The position numbers and the translations under genes were made by a program. This document shows, piece after piece, positions 18,490-26,593 of a DNA stretch of 64,000 nucleotides (position 1 is the stretch's first letter; every line of letters starts with the position of its first letter). This stretch comes from Paraburkholderia gardini (GTDB taxonomy: Bacteria; Pseudomonadota; Gammaproteobacteria; Burkholderiales; Burkholderiaceae). The stretch is from contig NZ_CAJQYY010000010.1 in assembly GCF_907164575.1 (NCBI RefSeq), forward strand, positions 62,001 through 126,000, given 5' to 3'. The notes beneath the pieces were generated by a model. The model was not told the origin of the DNA and made no database searches. It worked only from the letters and a program-made list of their open reading frames with translations.

Positions 18490-18516
18490 CCGCAATGCGT
18501 GAAAGCCAGAACGGTG

Positions 18517-18984
18517 TCAGACGCGCCGCGCCATGTGACGGATCGCCCCGAGTTGCGCGAGGCGAGGCCCCGCGAGACGATATCCCATGCGGTGGTAGAG
18601 ACGGGCTGCGGGGTTATCGACGAAAACACACAGTTGCAATTCCCGCAACCCACGCGCGCGCGCCCACCGGTGCGACATGTTCAGCATGTAGGTTCCGGCG
18701 CCTTGCCGGCGATGTCCTTCGGCGATCTGCACATCGCGGATATGCAGCGAGTCGCCTTCTTCGGTGACACGCAGCACGCCGATTCCATTTCCGTCCATTT
18801 CGAGGATGAAGTTTTCCGACTCCCGCCAGCTGGCAAGAAACAGATCGCCGCGCCACACCAGATGATGGCGCTTGTAATAACCGCCCATGTTGCGGCGCGT
18901 AAGTGCCTCGGCGAACTCGAAGTCATCCATGCTGGCTTTGCGCAACAGGAAGGCGGGCGACAGGACTTCGGTCGGGTCGAGCAT
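18517..18984 (-). CDS. GNAT-family N-acetyltransferase
   Basis: A 155-residue single-domain acetyltransferase. The acetyl-CoA-binding turn is IRDVQIAEGHRRQGAGTYML (about residues 83-102), followed by NPAARLYHRMGYRLAG. Substrate unknown. The ATG at 18984 gives a normal-size protein; the frame stays open upstream through the terminator and tRNA-Asp but that part is clearly not coding. No good ribosome-binding site is visible, so a slightly later start (SMDDFEF region) is possible. Confidence 0.82.
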   Translation of the reverse strand: MLDPTEVLSPAFLLRKASMDDFEFAEALTRRNMGGYYKRHHLVWRGDLFLASWRESENFILEMDGNGIGVLRVTEEGDSLHIRDVQIAEGHRRQGAGTYMLNMSHRWARARGLRELQLCVFVDNPAARLYHRMGYRLAGPRLAQLGAIRHMARRV

Positions 18985-19170
18985 GGCGCAACGGACGGAA
19001 TGATGACGGCACAAAGGTAAGACAGGCGGCGGGCGCTGGCAAGGGCGGTTTGCCCGAGGCAGCGGGCAAGACCGGGTACGGGCGACGCGGACGTGAAGGT
19101 CGCGAAAGGAACGGCTCAGGCCACGGCAATAGTGACGGCCGAAGCACATCAGGATTCGACGACGGGAAAG

Positions 19171-19204
19171 AAAAAAGCCCGCTGAAACCCAGCAGGCTTT
19201 TTTC
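19171..19204 (-). terminator. Terminator of the tRNA-Asp/Glu cluster
   Basis: On the minus strand GCCTGCTG and CAGCGGGC pair (one G-U) around a GGTTT loop, with six T residues after. It lies seven bases beyond the 3' end of the last tRNA-Asp. Confidence 0.8.
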
Positions 19205-19210
19205 TTGATC

Positions 19211-19287
19211 TGGCGGAGCGGACGGGACTCGAACCCGCGACCCCCGGCGTGACAGGCCGGTATTCTAACCAACTGAACTACCGCTCC
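19211..19287 (-). tRNA. tRNA-Asp(GTC), copy 1
   Basis: 77 bases including encoded CCA. The cloverleaf reads acceptor GGAGCGG/CCGCTCC, D-arm GTAGTTCAGTTGGTTAGAATAC, anticodon loop CCTGTCACGCC with GTC, and T-arm GCGGGTTCGAGTCCCGT. It is the last gene of the cluster. Confidence 0.97.
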
Positions 19288-19368
19288 AGCTTGTTTGCAC
19301 CATGGCTTGCGAGCGTTGGTTATCTCTCTCAAGCTGCATCGCCGGCTTGCTGTGGCGCTGCTGATGTC

Positions 19369-19444
19369 TGGCGTCCCCTAGGGGATTCGAACCCCTGTAC
19401 TCACCGTGAAAGGGTGATGTCCTGGGCCTCTAGACGAAGGGGAC
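19369..19444 (-). tRNA. tRNA-Glu(TTC), copy 1
   Basis: 76 bases with encoded CCA. Acceptor GTCCCCT/AGGGGAC, anticodon stem and loop CACCCTTTCACGGTG with TTC, and T-arm CAGGGGTTCGAATCCCCTA. It differs from the second copy by one base in the variable part before the anticodon arm (CCCAGG versus CCTAGG on the tRNA strand). Its 5' end is only 23 bases from the preceding hairpin and has no clear promoter of its own. Confidence 0.97.
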
Positions 19445-19467
19445 AATGTACGCTTACACCTTTAATG

Positions 19468-19501
19468 AAAAAGCCCGCTCAAGCGCTCCTGAACGGGCTT
19501 T
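19468..19501 (-). terminator. Terminator-like hairpin between the two tRNA units
   Basis: On the minus strand AAAGCCCG and CGGGCTTT pair around a 16-base loop and are followed by TTTTT. It lies three bases after the 3' end of tRNA-Asp copy 2 and before tRNA-Glu copy 1. It should end or attenuate the transcript within the cluster. Confidence 0.75.
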
Positions 19502-19504
19502 ATC

Positions 19505-19581
19505 TGGCGGAGTGGACGGGACTCGAACCCGCGACCCCCGGCGTGACAGGCCGGTATTCTAACCAACTGAACTACCACTCC
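19505..19581 (-). tRNA. tRNA-Asp(GTC), copy 2
   Basis: 77 bases with encoded CCA, anticodon GTC. It is identical in its readable arms to copy 1 except the acceptor stem, which is GGAGTGG/CCACTCC instead of GGAGCGG/CCGCTCC: both sides of one base pair have changed, so pairing is kept. Confidence 0.97.
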
Positions 19582-19658
19582 ATTTACTGCATGCCCGCGA
19601 GCGATAGTTAAATCTCTGCAAGCGACATCGCTTTCGATAACCAAGCGACGCTGATGTC

Positions 19659-19734
19659 TGGCGTCCCCTAGGGGATTCGAACCCCTGTACTCACCGTGAA
19701 AGGGTGATGTCCTAGGCCTCTAGACGAAGGGGAC
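19659..19734 (-). tRNA. tRNA-Glu(TTC), copy 2
   Basis: 76 bases with encoded CCA, anticodon TTC in the loop CCCTTTCACGG. It is the first gene of the upstream duplicated unit and has a good sigma-70-type promoter 55 bases upstream. Confidence 0.97.
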
Positions 19735-19795
19735 ATAATCTTTTCAGATTCTGTCTTGTTCTTGCTGTTAATTACCGCCAACAGCAAAGAACGAT

Positions 19796-19824
19796 ATTCT
19801 AACTGCCGTACTACCGTTTGTGAA
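19796..19824 (-). promoter_or_regulatory. Promoter for tRNA-Glu/tRNA-Asp
   Basis: On the minus strand TTCACA and TAGAAT are separated by exactly 17 bases, each one mismatch from the sigma-70 consensus. The predicted start is near 19789, ahead of tRNA-Glu copy 2. The -35 box overlaps one arm of an 8-bp inverted repeat (GAAGTCTT at 19822-19829, AAGACTTC at 19856-19863). Confidence 0.65.
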
Positions 19825-19875
19825 GTCTTTTTTGCTACAACGACTGCACTCGCGGAAGACTTCATTCTGCTCTGA

Positions 19876-19951
<76 letters not shown>

Positions 19952-19969
19952 TTGCAGAACAGAAGCGAG

Positions 19970-19998
19970 ATTGTAGATAGCGAATCTCGTTTTGTAAA
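19970..19998 (-). promoter_or_regulatory. Promoter for tRNA-Ala
   Basis: On the minus strand TTTACA and TACAAT are spaced by 17 bases, each one mismatch from consensus. The predicted start near 19963 is about 12 bases before the mature 5' end of tRNA-Ala. Confidence 0.75.
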
Positions 19999-20014
19999 TA
20001 CCCTTTGAGTCGCC

Positions 20015-20042
20015 GCATGCGACTTTTTTCAAAGCCGCATGC
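20015..20042 (-). other. Hairpin between gltX and tRNA-Ala
   Basis: GCATGCG/CGCATGC arms with a further CTT/AAG pairing inside. No T run follows on the minus strand. It lies 38 bases after the gltX stop and may act as a 3' stabiliser or weak terminator. Confidence 0.45.
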
Positions 20043-20079
20043 GTACGCATTCACGCGCTCGCCTGATCGCACCGATCGC

Positions 20080-21489
20080 TCAGGCGAGCGCCTGTTCGAT
20101 GCGACTCACGACGACCTCACGGCCGAACAGCATCAGCACACTGTCGATCGATGGCGTATGCGTCGTGCCCGCCACGAGCAGCCGCACCGGCATCGCGAGT
20201 TGCGGCATCTTCAGCTTGTGCGTGCCGAGCGTCGCCTTCAACGTGGCAGCGATGCTTTCCTTCGTCCACTCGGCATCCTTCAGTGCAGCAGCCAGATCCG
20301 CCAGTGCGGGACGCACGACATCGGTGACATGCTGCGCCACCGCCTCGGGTTCCGGAGCCGGCGTGCGGTAGAACATCGCGGCGTTCTCCGCGATCTCCTT
20401 CACGGTTGAGGCACGGTCCTTCAGCAAGCCCACGACGGCCGTCAGATCGGCACCTGCAGCAAGCGCTGCGTCGTCGATACCGAGTTCGCCGAAGAACGGC
20501 TTCGCTAGGCCCGCGAGACGCGCGTTGTCGGCTTCCTTGATGTAATGCGCGTTCAGCCAGCTGAGCTTGCCGTGGTCGTATTGCGCCGGCGACTTGCCGA
20601 GATGCTCGAGGTCAAACCATTCGACGAACTGGTCCCGCGAAAAAATTTCCGCATCGCCGTGCGACCAGCCAAGACGCGCGAGATAGTTGAGCACGGCCTC
20701 GGGCAAATACCCGGCGTCGCGATAGCCCATCACGCTCATCGCGCCATGCCGCTTGCTCATTTTTTCGCCCTGCTCGTTGAGCACGGTCGGCAGGTGGGCG
20801 TAGACCGGCGGCTCCGCGCCGAGCGCGCGCAGGATGTTGATCTGGCGCGGCGTGTTGTTCACGTGATCGTCGCCGCGAATCACGTGCGTGATGCGCATGT
20901 CGATATCGTCGACGACCACGCAGAAGTTGTAGGTCGGCGTGCCATCAGGACGCGCGATCACGAGATCGTCCAGTTCTTCGTTCGAGATTTCAATACGCCC
21001 CTTCACGGCGTCGTCCCAGGCAACGATGCCCGTCAACGGATTGCGAAAGCGCAGCACCGGTTCGACGCCGGCTGGCGGCGTCGGCAGTACCTTGCCGCGC
21101 TCAGGGCGCCACGTGCCGTCATAACGCGGCTTTTCGCCCGCGACACGCTGACGCTCGCGCAGCGCGTCGAGCTCTTCCGTCGACATGTAGCACGGGTACA
21201 CGAGATCCTTCCCGGCCATCTGCTTCAGGACCTCGCGATAACGGTCCATGCGCTGCATCTGGTAGAACGGACCTTCGTCGTAATCGAGGCCGAGCCAGTT
21301 CATCCCTTCGAGGATCGCGTCGACGGATGCCGACGTCGACCGTTCGAGATCGGTGTCCTCGATCCGCAGTACGAACGCGCCCTTCATGTTGCGGGCGAAC
21401 GCCCACGGATACAGCGCTGAGCGGATGTTCCCCAGATGGATGAAACCAGTGGGACTCGGTGCGAAACGGGTACGAACGGGTGTGGTCAT
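20080..21489 (-). CDS. gltX: Glutamyl-tRNA synthetase
   Basis: Class I aminoacyl-tRNA synthetase charging tRNA-Glu. The 469-residue protein has the HIGH-type motif [19 protein letters not shown] and the KMSKS-type motif [11 protein letters not shown]. It starts [15 protein letters not shown] at the ATG 21489, the usual position just ahead of the first motif. It lies immediately upstream of a cluster with two copies of its cognate tRNA-Glu, on the same strand, but separate promoters precede the tRNAs. Confidence 0.97.
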   Translation of the reverse strand: MTTPVRTRFAPSPTGFIHLGNIRSALYPWAFARNMKGAFVLRIEDTDLERSTSASVDAILEGMNWLGLDYDEGPFYQMQRMDRYREVLKQMAGKDLVYPCYMSTEELDALRERQRVAGEKPRYDGTWRPERGKVLPTPPAGVEPVLRFRNPLTGIVAWDDAVKGRIEISNEELDDLVIARPDGTPTYNFCVVVDDIDMRITHVIRGDDHVNNTPRQINILRALGAEPPVYAHLPTVLNEQGEKMSKRHGAMSVMGYRDAGYLPEAVLNYLARLGWSHGDAEIFSRDQFVEWFDLEHLGKSPAQYDHGKLSWLNAHYIKEADNARLAGLAKPFFGELGIDDAALAAGADLTAVVGLLKDRASTVKEIAENAAMFYRTPAPEPEAVAQHVTDVVRPALADLAAALKDAEWTKESIAATLKATLGTHKLKMPQLAMPVRLLVAGTTHTPSIDSVLMLFGREVVVSRIEQALA

Positions 21490-22009
21490 GTGCGGTTACT
21501 CGAAGGCAGGCGCCGGCGCGCGGACATCATCGCGATGACGCGCGAAAGCGGAACGCGTCCATGCGACGCATGCGGCGTGCGACGCGGCGCGTGGACTCGA
21601 ATGACAGATGCAAGACCGCGATTATACCCGCCGGTTGCAGTCGCCCGTGCCGCGCCAGGCGCTTCTGGAAGACCCCTGCCGGAAGCCGACATGGGACGTT
21701 TCGACTTGCCCATTTCACAAGACACTTCACGGTGACGTTCACGACGCGCTTCAGGACAGGCCTGACGACGCCTGTCGCGGGGCATTCGCAAAACGGTTCG
21801 CGCCGCGCCTTGCGACATCTTCCGCGCTGGCGGTCTTCCCATGCCGTTACCGCGCGGCGACGGTGCTTTGCTTTATGATGTGCGCGCGCCGCCGTCCTGA
21901 TTGCGGCGCGGTGCGATCGCCGCGGGCGATCGCGTGGGAACGAATGCCGCGTCCTGTCGCGCGATACACCCGGAACCGGGTCGCACGGACGCCGCCGCTG
22001 GAGAAATCG
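21490..22009. other. 520-base divergent intergenic region, gltX / patatin
   Basis: No supported gene. It contains a consensus TATAAT on the minus strand at 21626-21621 facing gltX, with no good -35, which is a likely gltX promoter. For the patatin gene, TATGAT at 21874-21879 is a weak candidate. Open frames here lack ribosome-binding sites and codon bias. Confidence 0.4.
21621..21626 (-). promoter_or_regulatory. Likely -10 box for gltX
   Basis: Perfect TATAAT on the minus strand, about 132 bases before the gltX start. The -35 region is poor, so the call rests on the -10 and its position. Confidence 0.4.
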
Positions 22010-22936
22010 TTGAAGCCGTCATCCCCCCGTCTGAGCCGCCGCAATTTTTCGCTTGCCGCGGCGTCCGCCGTCCTTACCGCGTGCACGACCACATCGACGG
22101 ATAACCCCGTCGCGATCACGCCGCCGCCCGTCAGCAAACCGCCCCGGCCGCTGCGTGTCGCCCTTGCGCTCGGCGGCGGCGCGGCGCGCGGCTTCGCCCA
22201 CATCGGCGTAATCAAGGCGCTCGAGGCACGCAGCGTCCAGATCGACCTCGTGTGCGGCACGAGCGCGGGCTCGGTGGTCAGCGCACTGTACGCCTCGGGC
22301 ATGACCGGCATCGACATGAACCGGCTCGCCCTGAAGATGGACGAAGCGTCGATCAGCGACTGGGCGATGCCCTTTCGTACACGCGGTTTCCTGCAGGGCG
22401 TGGCGCTCCAGAACTACCTGAACACGACGCTCAACAATCGCCCGATCGAAAAGATGGTGAAGCCGCTCGGCATCGTCGCGACCGATCTGAAGACCGGTCA
22501 ACCGATCCTGTTTCAGCGCGGCAATACCGGCATCGCGGTGCGCGCGTCGTGCAGCGTGCCGTCGGTGTTCGAGCCGGTGAAGATCGCTGGACACGAATAC
22601 GTGGATGGCGGCCTCGTAAGCCCGGTGCCGGCCTCGTTCGCGCGCCGGATGGGTGCGGATTTCGTGATCGCGGTCGACATCTCCGCGCGCCCGGAAACAG
22701 GGCTCACGGCAAGCTCGTTCGACGTGCTGATGCAGACGTTCACGATCATGAGCCAGACGATCAAGGGCTACGAGCTCGACAAGTACGCCGACTTCGTGAT
22801 CCGCCCGGATCTCGCCGCGATGAACAGCAGCGACTTCAGCCAGCGCAACGCCGCGATCCTTGCCGGCGAGGAAGCCGTCGCGAAGATCATGCCGGAACTC
22901 CAGCGCAAACTCGCAGCCGGACGGCCCGTTGTCTGA
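22010..22936 (+). CDS. Patatin-like phospholipase, predicted Tat lipoprotein
   Basis: A 308-residue patatin-family serine hydrolase. The oxyanion-hole motif is GGGAARGFAHIG (from about residue 55), the nucleophile is S85 in GTSAG, and the catalytic aspartate is in VDGGLVSP. I choose the TTG at 22010 because GGAG sits eight bases upstream and because it yields an N-terminus SRRNFSLAAASAVLTAC, combining a twin-arginine-like start with a lipobox ending at C25. In-frame ATGs further upstream (e.g. 21944) would bury that signal. It likely acts on phospholipids or lysophospholipids in the envelope. A bidirectional terminator follows. Confidence 0.85.
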   Translation: MKPSSPRLSRRNFSLAAASAVLTACTTTSTDNPVAITPPPVSKPPRPLRVALALGGGAARGFAHIGVIKALEARSVQIDLVCGTSAGSVVSALYASGMTGIDMNRLALKMDEASISDWAMPFRTRGFLQGVALQNYLNTTLNNRPIEKMVKPLGIVATDLKTGQPILFQRGNTGIAVRASCSVPSVFEPVKIAGHEYVDGGLVSPVPASFARRMGADFVIAVDISARPETGLTASSFDVLMQTFTIMSQTIKGYELDKYADFVIRPDLAAMNSSDFSQRNAAILAGEEAVAKIMPELQRKLAAGRPVV

Positions 22937-23001
22937 CGGTTATCCGGCTGGTTGCACCTCCGGGTGCGCCCTCACCCTGCTCGCCGGACAGCGCCAGACG
23001 T

Positions 23002-23037
23002 AAAAAAAGCCCGCATCTTCAACGAAGCGGGCTTTTT
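23002..23037. terminator. Bidirectional terminator
   Basis: AAAAAGCCCGC and GCGGGCTTTTT flank a 12-base loop, with A and T runs on either side. It separates the patatin gene from the convergent NlpC/P60 gene and can serve both. Confidence 0.85.
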
Positions 23038-23075
23038 CATGCGTGCAACGCGCGAAACCGGCAATGCCGGTCAGT

Positions 23076-23744
23076 TCAGTTGCCGCCGATGGTCGCGTTC
23101 ACACGCGTACGCAGATCCTGCTGTTCCGTAAACGACGTCTCGATACGACGTGCGCCAGTGAAACGTTTTTCCCAATAACCGTCGTCCAGATCGTCGACGC
23201 GGATCGTGCTGCCCGTGGACGGCGAATGCACGAACTTGTTGTCACCGATATAGATGCCGACGTGGGAAGCCGCACGGCGCATCGTGTTGAAGAACACGAG
23301 ATCGCCCGGCTTCAATTCGCTCATGCGAACCTTTTCACCGACGTGACTCATTTCCTCGGCGCGGCGCGGAAGCGCCATGCCCAGCGTGTCCTGGAACACG
23401 TAGCGCACGAACCCGCTGCAATCGAGACCGGAATCCGGTGTGTTGCCACCCCAGCGGTAGCGCACGCCAATCATGTTAAGTGCGCCCACCACGACATCGC
23501 CAGCCTTCCCGGCCATGCCGGAAAGAAACGACCGCGCACCCCTATCGCCCGGCAATGAGGCGCTCTGGTTTTGCGAACTGGGGGGGGACAGCATATCCGA
23601 TCCATTCTGGATCGAAAGTGTGGCGTTCTGGTTAATACTGCTTACTTCGTCGGCGAACGCGCCGGGAGCTGCAGCCATCATGACGCCGATAAACATCCCG
23701 GCGACGACGCGCGTGCAAGCCTGGGTTAAAGATCGGTGCTGCAT
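23076..23744 (-). CDS. Secreted NlpC/P60 (C40) peptidase
   Basis: A 222-residue exported cell-wall endopeptidase. The signal peptide ends near residue 31 (APGAFA then DEVSS). The C-terminal papain-like domain has C109 in LDCSGFVRYVF, H161 in ASHVGIYIG and H173 in FVHSPS, a complete catalytic set, so it probably cuts D-Glu/mDAP or related stem-peptide bonds as Spr/MepS-type enzymes do. A Gln/Ser-rich linker precedes the domain. It has its own strong promoter and follows yejF on the same strand. Confidence 0.92.
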   Translation of the reverse strand: MQHRSLTQACTRVVAGMFIGVMMAAAPGAFADEVSSINQNATLSIQNGSDMLSPPSSQNQSASLPGDRGARSFLSGMAGKAGDVVVGALNMIGVRYRWGGNTPDSGLDCSGFVRYVFQDTLGMALPRRAEEMSHVGEKVRMSELKPGDLVFFNTMRRAASHVGIYIGDNKFVHSPSTGSTIRVDDLDDGYWEKRFTGARRIETSFTEQQDLRTRVNATIGGN

Positions 23745-23794
23745 CGGTCGGTATTTTTTGCCTAAAAATCAGTGGGATACGGAAAGTTTTGTCG

Positions 23795-23823
23795 ATACTA
23801 GCCAGTAAGTATTTATCTGTCAA
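23795..23823 (-). promoter_or_regulatory. Sigma-70-type promoter for the NlpC/P60 gene
   Basis: On the minus strand a perfect TTGACA is followed after exactly 17 bases by TAGTAT. Transcription would begin near 23788, 44 bases before the ATG. Confidence 0.7.
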
Positions 23824-23869
23824 AACAAATAGAAAAATACAATCGAGCGACGCACCCAATTGGCGAATG

Positions 23870-25501
23870 TCAGGTAGCGAACGAAGCTTTCAGCAGCTTT
23901 CGTGTGTAAGGATGACCTGGAGCAGCAAAAATCTTCTCCACATCCCCCGACTCGACGATAGAACCGTTCTGCATCACCGCAACCCGATGCGCCATCGCAC
24001 CGATCACCGCGAGGTCGTGACTGATAAAGACGAAACCGAGGTTGTATTTTTGCTGCAAACCGGTCAGGAGTTTGAGCACCTGCTGCTGGATCGAGACGTC
24101 GAGCGCGCTGGTCGGCTCGTCGAGCACGAGGAGCCGTGGTTCCAGCACCAGCGCCCGTGCGATAGCGATCCGCTGCCGCTGGCCGCCGGAGAATTCATGG
24201 GGATAGCGCTGCAAGACGGTCCGGTCGAGGCCGACTTCGCGCAGCACCGAGATCACTTTCTCGCGTCGCCCCTGCGCCCCCAGTTGAGGACGATGCAGCG
24301 CAAGTCCCTCGCCGACGATCCGCTCGATCGTCTGCCGCGGCGAAAGTGAACTGAACGGATCTTGAAAGACCACCTGCATATTCGAGCGCAACACGGTCTG
24401 TTCACGCCCCCGCCAGGTCTTGAGCGCCCTGCCCTGGAAATCGATTTCGCCCGAGGCCGTGCGTTGCAGGCCGAGTAGCGCCATCGCAAGGGTAGATTTT
24501 CCCGATCCCGATTCGCCGACGATACCGAGCGTCTCTCCTTGCCTCACCGACACATCCGCGCCCGCCACCGCGCGAACGCGCCCCGAGCGGAACCACCCGC
24601 TCATGCCAGGCAGCTTCGTGCGGAAATCGACCGAGACATTGCGTGCCTCGAGGATGACCGGCGCAATCGGCATCACCGGCATCACGGTCCGCTCCGGACG
24701 ACTCCGCAGCAGACGTTGCGTGTACGGATGCTGCGGCGATGCGAAGAGTTGCTCGACCGGCCCGCTTTCGACGAGCACGCCCTTCTCCATCACGGCCACG
24801 CGTTGCGCGAAATGCCGCACGAGATTCAGGTCGTGCGTGATCAGCAGCACGGCCATGCCGCGCTTCTGCGCTTCGTCGCGCTGGAGTTCGAGCAGCAATT
24901 CGACGATCTGCGCACGGATCGTGACGTCGAGCGCCGTCGTCGGCTCGTCGGCAAGCAGCAGACGCGGCCGGCATGACAACGCCATCGCGATCATCGCGCG
25001 CTGGCGCTGACCACCCGACAGCTGATGCGGATAGCTGTTGACGCGCTTCTGCGGCTCGGCGATACCCGTACGCGCGAGCAGCGCGACAGTACGCTTGCGC
25101 GCTTCAAGGGACGACACGCCGTCGTGGATCACGATCGTCTCGGCAATCTGGTCGCCGATCGTGTAGAGCGGATTGAGCGCCGTCATCGGCTCCTGGAAGA
25201 TCATCGCGATGTCGGAGCCGCGCAGGCCGCGCATTTCGCGCTCGCTCTTTGTCAGAAGTTCTTCGCCGTTGAAGCGGATCGAGCCGCTCACCTGCGCGTC
25301 GCTCAACAGCCGCAGGATCGACAGTGCGGTCACGCTCTTGCCCGAACCCGATTCGCCGACGAGCGCCACCCGCTCGCCGCGCTCGATGGCCAGCGTCACG
25401 TCGTTGACCGCGACCGTATCGCCGAACGTCACATGCAGACGATCGAGCGCGAGCAGCGGCCCCGCGAACGGCGGTTTGGTGGATGCGTTCGCGCCGCTCA
25501 C
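23870..25501 (-). CDS. yejF: Peptide ABC transporter ATP-binding protein YejF
   Basis: A 543-residue tandem ATPase with two complete ABC domains. Each has a Walker A GESGSGKS, a signature (LSGGQRQR, then FSGGQRQR), and a Walker B (LLLADEP, then LLVLDEP). This double-ATPase form is typical of YejF rather than separate OppD/OppF. The GTG start (25501-25499) overlaps the yejE stop as GTGA, so translation is coupled; upstream frame sequence belongs to yejE in another frame. It powers the YejABEF importer. Confidence 0.93.
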   Translation of the reverse strand: MSGANASTKPPFAGPLLALDRLHVTFGDTVAVNDVTLAIERGERVALVGESGSGKSVTALSILRLLSDAQVSGSIRFNGEELLTKSEREMRGLRGSDIAMIFQEPMTALNPLYTIGDQIAETIVIHDGVSSLEARKRTVALLARTGIAEPQKRVNSYPHQLSGGQRQRAMIAMALSCRPRLLLADEPTTALDVTIRAQIVELLLELQRDEAQKRGMAVLLITHDLNLVRHFAQRVAVMEKGVLVESGPVEQLFASPQHPYTQRLLRSRPERTVMPVMPIAPVILEARNVSVDFRTKLPGMSGWFRSGRVRAVAGADVSVRQGETLGIVGESGSGKSTLAMALLGLQRTASGEIDFQGRALKTWRGREQTVLRSNMQVVFQDPFSSLSPRQTIERIVGEGLALHRPQLGAQGRREKVISVLREVGLDRTVLQRYPHEFSGGQRQRIAIARALVLEPRLLVLDEPTSALDVSIQQQVLKLLTGLQQKYNLGFVFISHDLAVIGAMAHRVAVMQNGSIVESGDVEKIFAAPGHPYTRKLLKASFAT

Positions 25502-26592
25502 TGGTTGCCTCCCGCACGCATCGCGTCGGAGATGCGGGTGTCGAGCGCGTTGCGCAGCGCATCGCCCATGAATGTCAGCAGCAACAGCGTGGCGACGAGC
25601 ACGCTGAACGTCGACAGCGAGATCCACCACGCGTCGAGATTGGCCTTGCCCTGCGCGAGCAGTTCGCCAAGACTCGGCGTCGGCGACGGCACACCGAGGC
25701 CGAGAAAATCGAGGCTGGTGAGCGCGAGAATCGAGCCGCTCATCCGGAACGGCAGGAACGTGATGACCGGCGTAAGACTGTTCGGCAGCACGTGATGCCA
25801 GATGATCTGCCAGTTCGAAAGACCCATCGCCCGCGCCGCACGCACATAGTCCTGCTGGCGATTGCGCAGAAACTCCGCACGCACGTAGTCCGACAAACCG
25901 ATCCAGCCGAACAGCGACAGCAGCACGATCAGCAGGATGAAGCCCGGCTCGAAAATCGACGCGAAAATGATCAGCAGATAGAGCTCGGGCATCGCACTCC
26001 AGATCTCGATGAGCCGCTGCCCGACGATATCCGTCCTGCCGCCGAAATATCCCTGTATCGCGCCCGTGAAGATGCCGATCACGGTGCCGATGAACGTCAA
26101 CACCAGCGCGAATTCCACCGACACGCGAAACCCGTACAGCAATCGCGCGAACAGGTCGCGGCCGCGGTCGTCGGTGCCGAGCCAGTTGTCGCGTGAAGGC
26201 GGCGCGGGATTGGGCACCTTCGAGAAATAGTTGAGCGTGTCGTAGTAGTACGGGTTCGGCGGATAGATCGCGAAATTACCGGGTGCGTCGAAGCGATGCC
26301 GGATGTACGGATCGAGATAGTCCGCAGGTGTCGGGAAGTCGCCGCCGAACGTGGTTTCCGGATAGGTTTCGAAGAGCGGAAAGTACAGGTGGCCCTCGTA
26401 ACGTGCGACGAGCGGCTTGTCGTTCGACCACAGCGGCCCGGCGAGACTCGCCGCGAACGCCACGACGAAGATGATCAGACTCCAGTAGCCGGAGCGCTGC
26501 TGCCTGAAACGTGTCCAGACGCGTCGCGCCGGCGATGGCGATACCAGCGTGCGAACCGTCTCGTTGCGGGTATTTGGAACGGCCTGGCTCAA
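25498..26592 (-). CDS. yejE: Peptide ABC transporter permease YejE
   Basis: A 364-residue inner-membrane permease. After an N-terminal transmembrane segment (YWSLIIFVVAFAASLAG) comes a periplasmic part, then GTDDRGRDLFARLLYGFRVS, the usual DppC/OppC-type junction, and the EAA loop RAARAMGLSNWQIIWHHVLP. The start is a TTG at 26592 with GGAG seven bases upstream, one base after the yejB stop; no ATG or GTG is available before conserved sequence. Overlaps yejF by four bases. Confidence 0.92.
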   Translation of the reverse strand: MSQAVPNTRNETVRTLVSPSPARRVWTRFRQQRSGYWSLIIFVVAFAASLAGPLWSNDKPLVARYEGHLYFPLFETYPETTFGGDFPTPADYLDPYIRHRFDAPGNFAIYPPNPYYYDTLNYFSKVPNPAPPSRDNWLGTDDRGRDLFARLLYGFRVSVEFALVLTFIGTVIGIFTGAIQGYFGGRTDIVGQRLIEIWSAMPELYLLIIFASIFEPGFILLIVLLSLFGWIGLSDYVRAEFLRNRQQDYVRAARAMGLSNWQIIWHHVLPNSLTPVITFLPFRMSGSILALTSLDFLGLGVPSPTPSLGELLAQGKANLDAWWISLSTFSVLVATLLLLTFMGDALRNALDTRISDAMRAGGNQ

Positions 26593-26593
26593 G

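Larger units (their letters stand above)
19171..19734 (-). repeat. Tandem duplication: tRNA-Glu, tRNA-Asp, terminator
   Basis: Two units in the same order: 19734-19468 and 19444-19171. The Asp genes are offset by 294 bases and the Glu genes by 290. The spacers between Glu and Asp (77 and 81 bases) are recognisably related (shared GCGAGCG, TCTCT, AAGC and CTGATGTCTGGCG segments), and each unit ends in a GCCCG-type hairpin. The extra copy thus arose by local duplication including its terminator. Confidence 0.8.
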
